From Odontomyia ornata (lineage: Eukaryota > Arthropoda > Insecta > Diptera > Stratiomyidae): a DNA stretch of 64,000 nt. The stretch's first letter is position 1, and each line of letters begins with the position of its first letter. Below the pieces are notes generated by a model. It did no database searches, was not told the DNA's origin, and saw only the letters and a program-made list of their open reading frames with translations. The DNA lies in contig OZ017738.1 of the NCBI GenBank assembly GCA_963969285.1, positions 180,132,949 through 180,196,948 on the forward strand, written 5' to 3'. A program made the position numbers and the translations under genes. Of the stretch, positions 1-8,716 are shown in pieces.

Positions 1-822
1 ACATCATGAAACTTGTTCTAAATGCGTTTGTCCCGACGAAATTGCATTATGGAGTACTTATTTGGAGTCAATCAGCAAAGCAACATTTAAACAGTATATC
101 CAGGCTGCTGACCAAAGCGTATAAAAACATTCTGAAGCCGCCAATGCTTACTCAAACTAGTTTGGTTTACCAATTGGCGAAATCATTAACCTTTAGTCAA
201 ATCATTATAATGGAGACAGCTATGTTTATCTACAAAAATTTAAAAACTAAAGGATCGGAACGAGCACCATTAATTAAGGTATTACAGATCAACCCATATA
301 ATGCGAAGAATGCAGATCAATTCGTAATAACTTTTGCCAGAACGGATCGTCTAAAGAACGATGCAACGAATGATGCTCTTCGTATATATAACAATCTACC
401 AGAAATTGTGAAGAAAGCAAACTCACTTTTGGTATTTAAGAAAAGACTAAGCGAGCATTTAATGAGCACTAATTGAAGCGTGGACCTGTAATTTACGAGC
501 CCAGTATCTAAGGGCGTTTTTTTGACCCTATCGGCGAGATACTGAAGTGACAGTTACTCAGAGTTTTTTTTTTTTGAATGCGTCGTATTATATTGAATTT
601 TTTTATCTCTGAGAGCTGATCATGATTTTTGGACTAGATGTTCATGAAAAGGACTAGTTCACATTATATTGTGTGCCCCCTTATACCAATGTGTCAAACA
701 TTGTCTGGGTGGCACAAAGGACCAAGCGACGTAATGTGGATGCAGATCGCATGAGCGTTGTGCGACGAAAAAAGAGTGATGAAGAGAGTGGTAGGGAATA
801 GAGGTATTAAAACAAAAAAACA
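1..822 (+). mobile_element. LINE-C copy A: 3' end of a CR1/L2-like non-LTR retrotransposon
   Basis: Codons 6-476 encode the C-terminal part of a LINE reverse transcriptase (thumb and beyond, with KLHYGVLIWSQS and the terminal LPEIVKKANSLLVFKKRL). The same protein occurs on the minus strand at 37307-37981. The reading frame enters from outside the window, so the true 5' end is unseen. After the stop come about 330 bp of 3' UTR shared with the copies at 35.1-35.5 kb and 36.96-37.3 kb (TCGGCGAGATACTGAAG, then TCTCTGAGAGCTGATCATGA). The element ends near 810 in an A-rich tail. It lies in a Sec8 intron, on the opposite strand to that gene. Clade assignment is from general sequence character. Confidence 0.85.
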
Positions 823-1194
823 TCAGGTAGTAACTGACTATTTTGCGTGATGCCGACGATACCACCTTCATAGCATATCACCGCCAAGCTACTATAAAGG
901 AGCTATTCATCGATCAATTATTTTATAAAAAAAGTACTTCCTTTTAAAAGTGGAACACAAATTCCGAGTTCATTTAAAATATTAACTATATTTGCTATTT
1001 ATAAGAAACGTTTTGCGAGCGACTGTTATTATGTTACATACTCTTTAGGCAATTGTAGATACTACTTTAGCCTCATCGACCGAGCTATGTACGTTTCTTC
1101 GACCTTTCTGAATCCTTACCAATATTTTTGCTTAGAAAATTATTTGACATACGTAAAATAAAGAACTTCTAATCCAAGACAAGATTTCACTTAC
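823..1194. other. Sec8 intron 2 sequence, no gene
   Basis: AT-rich unique sequence between the LINE-C tail and the Sec8 exon 2 donor. The minus-strand donor GTAAGT starts at 1194. I see no further Sec8 exon here, so the next exon must lie beyond the left edge of the window. Confidence 0.6.
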
Positions 1195-1532
1195 ATTTGC
1201 TCAAACATTTCCAACGCCAGCTTTTGTTGCAATGCATCAATCCATAGTGCCCTCAACTCCTCCCGCCGGCAGTGGAGCAGCTGTTTGCAAGCAATCAAAT
1301 TCTCCTTCACCGAATGGATTTTCTCCCGGCTAGTTCCGATGTGCGTCGACACCTGACTGAAAAGCGGCAGGACCTTGGTCAGCTGACTATCATGCTTAGA
1401 CACGAGTTCATTTAATCTCTGATCAGACTTTTTGAATTCCTTTTCGATTTTCTGCTTTTCCTTCTGTCGTTCCTCGTTCGTTTCGCTGAAGCCCAGCGTT
1501 TTGATGACCGTCACCAATGGACCACATCCTAT
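1195..1532 (-). CDS. Sec8: Sec8 (exocyst complex component 4), exon 2
   Basis: Encodes 112 codons plus two bases with clear similarity to the N-terminus of Sec8/EXOC4, a subunit of the exocyst that tethers secretory vesicles to the plasma membrane. Diagnostic stretches are LVTVIKTLG, the charged helix ERQKEKQKIEKEFKK, HIGTSREKIHSVKENLIACK and LLHCRREELRALWID. It is a coiled-coil-forming region, as known for the family. The acceptor (AATTGCAG on the minus strand, exon starting at 1532) and donor (GTAAGTG from 1194) are canonical. Phase 0 at the acceptor fits exon 1. The rest of the gene lies outside the window to the left, past a LINE insertion in intron 2. The frame is intact, so I expect a functional gene. 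Confidence 0.92.
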
Positions 1533-2047
1533 CTGCAATTGATTCGGCGAATGAGTCATTTTGTTTATCGATAAAGCTCTTAACAAAATCAATGTTTATT
1601 AAAACGAATTTCACAGCCGACCGACGTAAGACCGATAAACTTAACTCACGGCTTGATAAGGGAGCGGATGGGAGTCGCGATAAAAATCAGCTAGAACAAG
1701 AACGAACGAAAATAATTACATCATCGCGATACGGGGCTTCTTTTGTTGTAGTGTTGATAATTATTATCTCACTATCGAATTAGATCTAATTAAATCGCGC
1801 AATACCATAGACCGCTCGCTTCTTCGTTGGTACTAACAATAATAAACAAGAACACGAAGGATGACAAGAAACCGAATTACAGCCCTGTCAATTAATCTGA
1901 CAATTCATTGCCACCGACAAGTCGATATTTGGTACGATGTTTCTCGGACTACATCGACAGCACGCGGATTCTTTAAATAGTGGCTGATGTAGCGCAACAC
2001 CCAAACACTAATTTCACTGTATTTTTGGAAGTTTGAGATCAACTTAC
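1533..2047 (-). other. Sec8: Sec8 intron 1
   Basis: 515-bp intron bounded by GTAAGTT (from 2047) and an AG at 1533-1534 on the minus strand, phase 0. No embedded gene is recognised. ORFs read across it are chance. Confidence 0.8.
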
Positions 2048-2104
2048 CTCTTCTTTTCCATATTTAACACCGCGAGGTGGTTTAGTAGGAGGTGGCGTAG
2101 CCAT
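2048..2104 (-). CDS. Sec8: Sec8 exon 1 with start codon
   Basis: Nineteen codons, MATPPPTKPPRGVKYGKEE, start at an ATG at 2104 and end at a GTAAGT donor. The proline/lysine-rich PPPTKPPRGVKYGK is characteristic of insect Sec8 N-termini. It joins in phase 0 to exon 2. The hAT element begins on the far side of about 270 bp of upstream sequence, so the basal promoter must lie within that short interval or has been altered by the insertion. Confidence 0.88.
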
Positions 2105-2609
2105 TTTTGATGTTTGACATAGCTGTCAATGTCATGTTTCCAGTGGCATCTGGAGTGGAGATTAATTCCAGGGGGCTAAAATATGAAGAAGTTAAGTACT
2201 CAAATTTGAGTGTGATTATTGAGTGAGAAGATTATGGATACAGTAAGTAGCAAAATGATAAAGTAGTGGCGAAATAAATGTATCAAGAAGTTTCCAGAGC
2301 ATTTTTCTATTATCTGGTTTTAAATTTGGTTTCTATTAGGATCGATTCAATGAAATTGGGAATACCCCTAATCAGTGGCGGATCCAGAGACGATTCTTGG
2401 GGGGGGGGGAATTGAATTTATCCTTCGATTTGGGGTTCAAACTTATTATTGCGAGAGAAATACAGTACAAATTATGAAACAAAAATTATCAATTCCAATT
2501 TTTAGGTAAACAAAGTGGTTATATTCGAAAAGTCAACCATATGCATGCATTACAGAGTGGCTCATTTTATTAGAAATTCAAACAGAAAAATGCTTTGACA
2601 TTGCGTGTT

Positions 2610-5372
2610 TCATAACGCTAAACGATGGCTGCCAAGTTTTGCGAATCTTTCAATGACTTCTTCGGCGGTGATTTCGATGTCATGATGCGTATGAAGCAAC
2701 ACTAATCCAACTAGTCTTTCTTGAAGCATGGTCGTCCTAAGCCATGTTTTAATGCGGCAAAGATAAGAGAAAGATCGTTCAGAGCTCGCGTTTGTTACAG
2801 GAAGTGTACAAATACTCGGAGATAGGTGTGGATTGTTGGGAATATGTCGACATCACATTTTCTTAATGTTTCCAGTGCAGAAATTGGAATTTCGCTGCCT
2901 TCAATTTTTTGTTGCTGCTGCCAGTGACATTGCCAGTAGCTCAATTCACCTTTGAATTTCAATTTTTGTACGCGTTTGTCATCATCCAGAAGATTCCCGA
3001 ATCTTTCTATCAAGCATCCGATTAGATCATCGATTTCGTTTTCTTTTAAAAGACTTGCTTTTTCTGGGAGCAACACACTCAATTGGTAACCATCCAAAAC
3101 TTCTTGTGAAAAACGAGCTTCCAAATCTTCTTTGATGGTATCCAGCAGAAGTATGTAGACAGAGACCCTGTAGTAATCTTCGCAAGTTTTCACGTCGTAA
3201 TTTTTGCGTTTCGTTTGCCAACCACATGTTCTCGGTTTTGCTTCGTCAACATCGAGTTTTTCCGCCATTTTCTTGGCATCTGAATAAATCAGTCGGAATA
3301 TTTCATCAACTTTTTCCCTCTTTTTCCCCAACGTGGCAAGTAACGTCCTAATCATTTTTGATGCCTTCGCCAAATCTATTGCTTCCTTCTGAAGAACTAC
3401 GCTTAGCGAATGGGTGAGCGATAGAATGTCGCTAAGACAGAAGAGCCCGACGATAAATTCGAACTTGCACAAAGCCGATATGAGAATTGTTGCTTTGCCT
3501 GCTGTTTCTCTGTTCTTCCACTCACTGATTTTTGACAGAGCTTCGATGATCAACGGTAACTTCGCAACAAATTGAAGGACAGCATCGTGTCTCTCTACCC
3601 ATCTTGTCTCACACAACTGGACAATTTTTTCACCGAGTATCTTTGCTAATACAGTCACACGTTTTGGAAATGAGTTCTTGAAGAATTTGTCGACTTCTCG
3701 TATGGCACTGGCAACGTTTTCGATTAATCGTACTTTCACTGACTTTGAAATAGTGTTGTTGAGTTTGTGCGAGAAACACGGAGTCATGACAGCATTTTTT
3801 GCTTCTTTTCGAATTTCGTTGACTGCTCCGATATCTGACAGTATGACCGCACATCCATCAGTCCCTATCGAAGCGCATTTGTCCATTCGGAGATTCATTT
3901 TCTTCATGTCTCCAAGAACAAGCCCCCCGATGGCAGATCCAGTTAGAGACAATTCTTCGTCGGTTCGGTCATTTTTTCCAGCAGTCCTGTAAGCCATTAA
4001 TCCATCTTCATCCTCGCTTTCTTCTGATTCTGTGCCCTCCGCGAGAGTATTCTTCGAAAGTTGACCGAATGCGTCCAAAAAAGATACAAAGTCTTCTCGT
4101 ATGCATGCTTCGCCAGGAGAAAAATCGACGTATCTGAGTACAGCGCTAATCTGTAACGAGAAACATCATTCTTCTGTAAATTTCTGTTCATTTTCTTGGG
4201 AACAACCTCTATCCGATAGTTCAGACAATAGGCATCAATTATTATTATTAATAATTGGCAGGATTAAAGTATTACCTGAGCTTTTCCCGACAGATCTGGA
4301 GATTCATCGAAAACAATCGTGTAAAACTCAGCACGAGACACTCGTTGCAAAATTTTGTCCAGTATCTCTGCCCTGCAGCATTCAATTAGTTGGTGCTGAA
4401 TCGTTTTACTGGTATAGGTCGCTCTTGAAGATGTGGTCCCAAGGTGATGCTCCAGAGTTGTGTCACCTGAATCGATTCTGAATCTCAGCAAAGCCCTGAA
4501 ATTCCCTTCGTTTTGCACGGGCGTTTTATTTTTTTGAATATCTCCGTCATCTCTATGCCCACGAAGTGGAATGTTCTGCTTTCCGCAAAAAATGACCGTG
4601 TTCGCAATGGGGATGAGTCGTTTTCTGTTCTCTTGCGTTTCCGAAAGATGGTTTTCGTCGAGAAGATTACGGACGCTTCGTTGTGAATTGTGATAGTTTC
4701 TCACGAAGTCCTTCCCAGTTGCCATTGCATTCTTATGGTACATATTTTGAGAATGAATTTCTAACACACCCTTGATCCCAACCAAATTTTTGAAATCAGT
4801 CAACGGCTGCGTGACAAGTACCCCAAGCGGAGTATTCCCCCAATAACCTCCTTGATTTCGAGGCGTAAACCATGGACAATATTTGCAGAATAGCCCTTTC
4901 TTCACGTCAGATAGTACGAGCCACTCTGCATGAGAATCCAAGTGTTTGGAAGAGACGTAGTGTTTTATTTCTTTGTCAGAAACAACTCTCGACGAAAATG
5001 GGAAAGTATAATTTTTTGGAGGAGTCCAGGGATTTTCAAGTAAAATTGTTTCACGTGATCGTCAATTTTTTGTCCCACGAAGTTACCAACATCATTGGAA
5101 ATGTTTACAGCAATGGTAGAAACTTGCACAATGTCGGAGTTTCTGGACGAAGACGGTGTTTCGCTGCCCGAATTGTCAATGCCTTCATCATGTTTAGGTG
5201 AACTGTGCGTCACTGCACGAGGAACCTCGTTTTCTTCTCGATGTACTGTCGCAACATCTTCATCTTCATCTAGTTTTCTTTTTTTCGCAGTTACAGAGTA
5301 AAAGTAGTCCGAGATGGACTTTTGTCGAGATGACTGTAAAATAGGAATTATAAATATAAATTCAAGTTTCAA
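2610..5372 (-). pseudogene. hAT transposase (ZMYM/DUF4371 type), frameshifted
   Basis: Three blocks follow in order on the minus strand. 5372-4965 is a low-complexity acidic N-terminus. 4941-4276 carries a TTF-type zinc-finger region (LFCKYCPWF) and the first catalytic region (IVFDESPDLSGKAQ). 4150-2795 carries the rest of the RNase H-like core (CFSHKLNNTISKS, CETRWVERHD). A 125-bp intron (4151-4275, GTAATAC...TTACAG) joins blocks two and three in phase 0, giving the family sequence REDFVSFLDAF across the join. The C-terminal hAT dimerisation domain (LPVTNASSERSFS) lies in another frame, ending at 2610, so a one-base frameshift separates it near 2800. A second frameshift lies near 5030-5060. 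The copy is therefore probably inactive. Confidence 0.85.
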
Positions 5373-5518
5373 TACTAATCATTCCGTCGGTTTGAAATAA
5401 TGAGTGTATCAAGGTATAATATGAGAATATGAATTATGAAACGTATAGATTTTAAAAATAAAGAAAATGACGTCGAAAATAATGTCGAATGACTTTTTTT
5501 TTCAAAATTCTCATTCTA

Positions 5519-6672
5519 CGAGGTGTGTTCAAAAAATATCACGAATTTTGTTTTTTTTCAAAAATTATTTATTTATTCATGAATATCTATTTTGTCCCCT
5601 TCAAAGTAATCCCCATGAGATATTATACACTTGCGCAAACGGTTTTTTCAATCTTCGAAGCACTTCAAAAAATCATTTTTTTTAAATCTTGTTCAGCTCC
5701 TCCTTCGATGCCGTCTTTATCTCGTCAAGCGTGGCGTAACGTCGTCCTTTCATGGGCCTCTTCAGTTTAGGAAACAAGAAAAAGTCACAGGGGGCCAGAT
5801 CTGGGGAATACGGTGGCTGCGGCATCATTAGTGTGTTGTTTTTGGCCAAAAAGTCGCGCACCAGCAACGATGTGTGAGCAGGGGCGTTATCGTGGTGCAA
5901 AAGCCAATTTTTGTTCTCCCACAAATCCGGGCGTTTCTGGCGGATTGCTTCGCGCAAATTGCGCATAACTTGCAGGTAATATTCCTTATTGACCGTTCTT
6001 CCCTGTGGCAAGAACTCATGATGCACCACGCCCCTGCAATCGAAGAAAACTGTCAGCAAAACTTTCACATTCGACCGAACTTGGCGCGCTTTTTTCGGTC
6101 TTGGTTCACGCGGCAGCTTCCATTGAGATGATTGAGCTTTGGTTTCCACGTCATAACCATAAACCCACGATTCGTCACCAGTTATGACCCTCTGGAGCAA
6201 ATTTGGTTCGTCGCGGACAGAGTTTAACATCTCATTAGCAATGTTCATGCGTTGCTGTTTTTGGTCGCAATTGAGCAATTTTGGTACGAATTTCGCGGCG
6301 ACCCGTCTCATGCCCAAATCGTTGATAAAAATTGAATGGCACGAGCCAATCGATATGTTAGGTCCTCAGCAACTTCTCTAACGGTGATTCGACGATTGGC
6401 CAATACCAATTTCTCCACTTCATTAATTTTTTCGTCTGTTGTTGAAGTGCTCGGGCGTCCGGCACGCTCTTCGTCGTTCACATCTTCTCGGCCTTCTAAA
6501 AACATTTTGTACCACCGATAAACGTTGCTTCGGTCCAAGGTAGCTTCTCCGTATGCCACAGTCAACATTCGGAATGCATCCGCGCACTTAATTTCGTTGT
6601 TCACACAAAATTTGATACACGTTCTTAACCCGCGAAAATTCAAAATTCGTGATACTTTTTGAACACACCTCG
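5519..6672 (-). mobile_element. mariner copy 1, inserted in the hAT element
   Basis: 1154-bp element with ends CGAGGTGTGTTCAAAAA (5519 onward and the complement ending at 6672), flanked by TA on both sides (5517-5518 and 6673-6674). It is closely related to the copy at 35532-36806. Relative to that copy it has lost about 120 bp between the terminal repeat and the start of the transposase, including the start codon. Confidence 0.93.
5682..6625 (-). pseudogene. mariner transposase, start codon deleted and frameshifted
   Basis: IS630/Tc1/mariner DD34D transposase. The N-terminal helix-turn-helix region (CIKFCVNNEIKCADAF, TLDRSNVYRWYKMF) and the linker RRITVREVAEDL are in one frame down to about 6308. 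The catalytic half follows in another frame: TGDESW, then HHDNAPAH, then YSPDLAPCDFF. All three catalytic aspartates are present. The initiating Met is missing because of the 5' deletion, and at least one frameshift (around 6310-6330) separates the halves. The C-terminal ~37 residues present in copy 2 are cut by a stop at 5682. Non-functional. Confidence 0.9.
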
Positions 6673-7690
6673 TATATTGAGATTCCTGAAGTTTGTTACG
6701 GAACACCAAGTTAAAACACGGGTTCTATATGCAAAATTGGCTACTGCTATTGTTGAATGAGCAAACCTAACCTCAATTTTTATGTAAACACTCGTTTGTA
6801 TAATGTCAGTAAAATTTCACCACGCACAAAAATGAACAGTAAAATCGAAACAACATCGATACTTACCATTTTTTGGCGAGATAAACGGATTTAAATAGTA
6901 CCAATTGTACTCAAGACTTCGACTCTTTCTCGATTCAGAATTTAGTACTTCCGCTGTGAGTCGCCCAGAAAAGGGTTAAATAAATTTAGGCAGGTCATAT
7001 AATGCAATTTATGATAGTATCTTGTTGTGATTTCCATAGCGTATTTGGTGAGAAGAGTGCACTGATCTATACTACACACTGGATAGGTGACGCGTTTAAA
7101 CTACACGGAACCACTAGATGCATTTTGTAAGAAGATCTGCGACATAATGTATGCGTTTTGATTGGCTGACGACTATCAGCTGGCCGAAACCAATGATATG
7201 TATGAAAGTGCGGATAGGGTACATGGTTAAAATGACAGGGCTCCAAACGAACTGTTTTGTATGAGGAGCTGACAAATTGCTTTTACTTTTCTAAAAATTA
7301 ATCATAATTTTCAATTATATATATCATTTCATATCTAATTATAGCATATATATGATACTAATTGAAAAAGCGCCTCTAAATCCGTACTTTATTGAATTGA
7401 TTTCAATGACACTTCATAAGACGATTCGAATTTCGCGCCATTCACATTTCAGAATGCAAAAATTCCTCACGCAACATGGCGCTCAAAGTGTCCCATCGCT
7501 GTTATAGGCAGAAGCTAGCCGTAGCCTATCCAGTGATAAATAGAGATCAGTGGAAGAGTGTCACTGTTGTATTTTCATTTTTTTTATTGCAGAGAATATT
7601 TTTCTAGCAAACAAGTGAAATTTTCAGGTTCTGCGGTTCCAAGGGGGGGGGGGAAATTTCCCTAATTTCCCCCCCGTGGATCCGCCACTG
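6673..7690. other. Non-coding right part of the hAT element
   Basis: About 1 kb between the mariner and the right hAT terminus. It is AT-rich with no ORF of note, apart from the terminal C-run and inverted repeat at 7655-7690. It probably represents subterminal sequence and the 5' region of the transposase gene. Confidence 0.5.
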
Positions 7691-7759
7691 CCCCTAATGC
7701 AGCATTTTCTTAGCTTGACTGGTGAATGCTTTCGATAAAATCTTTGGTTTAACTGTTCT

Positions 7760-7876
7760 TCAAGCGGTTGGGGTATCGATTTTGAGGAAAAGTTGATTGT
7801 CAAGAAAGACACCTGGCGTCCCATGCAATTTAAGAACGATTTCATTTTCCTGGTATGGAATGCCGAAATCACTCAT
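7760..7876 (-). CDS. 38-codon ORF of unknown identity next to the hAT insertion
   Basis: A short ATG-initiated ORF beginning MSDFGIPYQENEIVLKLHG and ending at a TGA at 7760-7762. It sits in unique sequence about 60 bp right of the hAT target site. It could be a first exon of a neighbouring gene or chance. I do not recognise the protein and see no clear splice donor. Confidence 0.2.
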   Translation of the reverse strand: MSDFGIPYQENEIVLKLHGTPGVFLDNQLFLKIDTPTA

Positions 7877-8297
7877 ATTGAGGAGACGAATTTAAAAGTA
7901 AACAATTGTATTTGGGTCTGCCATTAATTTTCCAAATAATTTCAACGATTCATACAGCTCGTTGAAAATCAAATCATATCAAATTCGTCTCCCAGAAAGG
8001 GATGAATTGGTAGTTACTCATATATTTGCTTTAGGTACAGATGTGTTCATTCCTTATCGTTTGTATTACACACTACTTTAAGCTCTTTGACAAAAACAAT
8101 AACGCTCCATATGAAAAACTTAGCTGTTTTAATTAATTTACAAATGCAATAAGCAATTAACCAAATGCTGTAAAATTGTAGTAATCGAGCAGCCCGCTTG
8201 GGCAAACTGCTCGAAGGATCTTTTCAAAAGAAATCCTATATCATAAAAATAACAACGCAATAAGTGCGGAACACTTTGATACACAACTTATGACCAT
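7877..8297. other. Intergenic, no gene recognised
   Basis: AT-rich unique sequence between the hAT flank and the Penelope-like element. Nothing recognisable on either strand. Confidence 0.4.
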
Positions 8298-8354
8298 TAT
8301 AAAATGTAAAGATTTGTGTTTTGTTTCTTGAAACATTAGATTAATTTTTATTTT

Positions 8355-8402
8355 TGCATAACGAAACGTTTTCGACCACTATTTGTGATCTTCTTCAGTA
8401 CA
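8355..8402 (-). ncRNA. Hammerhead-like ribozyme motif of the PLE terminus
   Basis: On the minus strand: stem I TGTA / TGCA (one G-U pair), core CTGAAGA, an extra A, stem II GATCAC / GTGGTC around loop AAATA, core GAAA, short stem III (AACG/CGTT), and cleavage-site-like TTA. Hammerhead motifs in the terminal repeats of Penelope-like elements are established. The one extra base between the core and stem II makes activity uncertain. The second copy at 20087 keeps stem I by TACA replacing TGCA. Confidence 0.6.
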
Positions 8403-8645
8403 AGGAACTAGTACATTCAGAAAATATGCGTATATACTAACAACCTTAAACTTAATTACCCTTGCTTTTAATTACCCTTAGCAGTTTTGCATCGCAATTG
8501 CCTACATCAGTATTCATCCTAATCCCTGCAGGTACCTGCCGTATATATTGACTCGAGGACATCTAGTTTAGACTCGAGGACATCTAGTAATTAAGTTTAA
8601 GATTTTTAGTATACAAGCATGTTTTCTGAATGTACTAGTTCATTG

Positions 8646-8690
8646 TACTGAAGAAGATCACAAATAGAGGTCAAAACACAAATCTTTACA
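8646..8690 (+). ncRNA. Broken hammerhead-like motif
   Basis: Direct-orientation copy of the PLE terminus. TTGTACTGAAGAAGATCAC is kept, but stem II is altered (TAGAGGTC) and the GAAA core, stem III and cleavage site are deleted, leaving CAAAACACAAATC. It should be inactive. Confidence 0.5.
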
Positions 8691-8716
8691 TTTTATATTT
8701 AACACATTAGAAAACA

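Larger units (their letters stand above)
2373..7690 (-). mobile_element. hAT-superfamily DNA transposon with terminal repeats and 8-bp target duplication
   Basis: The ends are perfect 14-bp inverted repeats, CAGTGGCGGATCCA (2373-2386 and the complement at 7677-7690), each followed internally by a G-run. Directly outside is the duplicated 8-bp target CCCCTAAT (2365-2372 and 7691-7698), the expected target-duplication length for hAT. The element carries a damaged transposase on the minus strand (2610-5372), a nested mariner (5519-6672) and about 1 kb of non-coding sequence toward its right end. Removing it and one duplication restores continuous flanking sequence 5' of Sec8. Confidence 0.93.

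Noticed and set aside
1423..1614. Alternative ORF overlapping Sec8 exon 2
   Set aside because: Shadow frame; the Sec8 frame has clear family similarity and matching splice sites.
8170..8230. Short GC-rich stretch (GAGCAGCCCGCTTGGGCAAA) considered as a tRNA
   Set aside because: No cloverleaf with A/B boxes can be drawn; no tRNA gene was found in the window.
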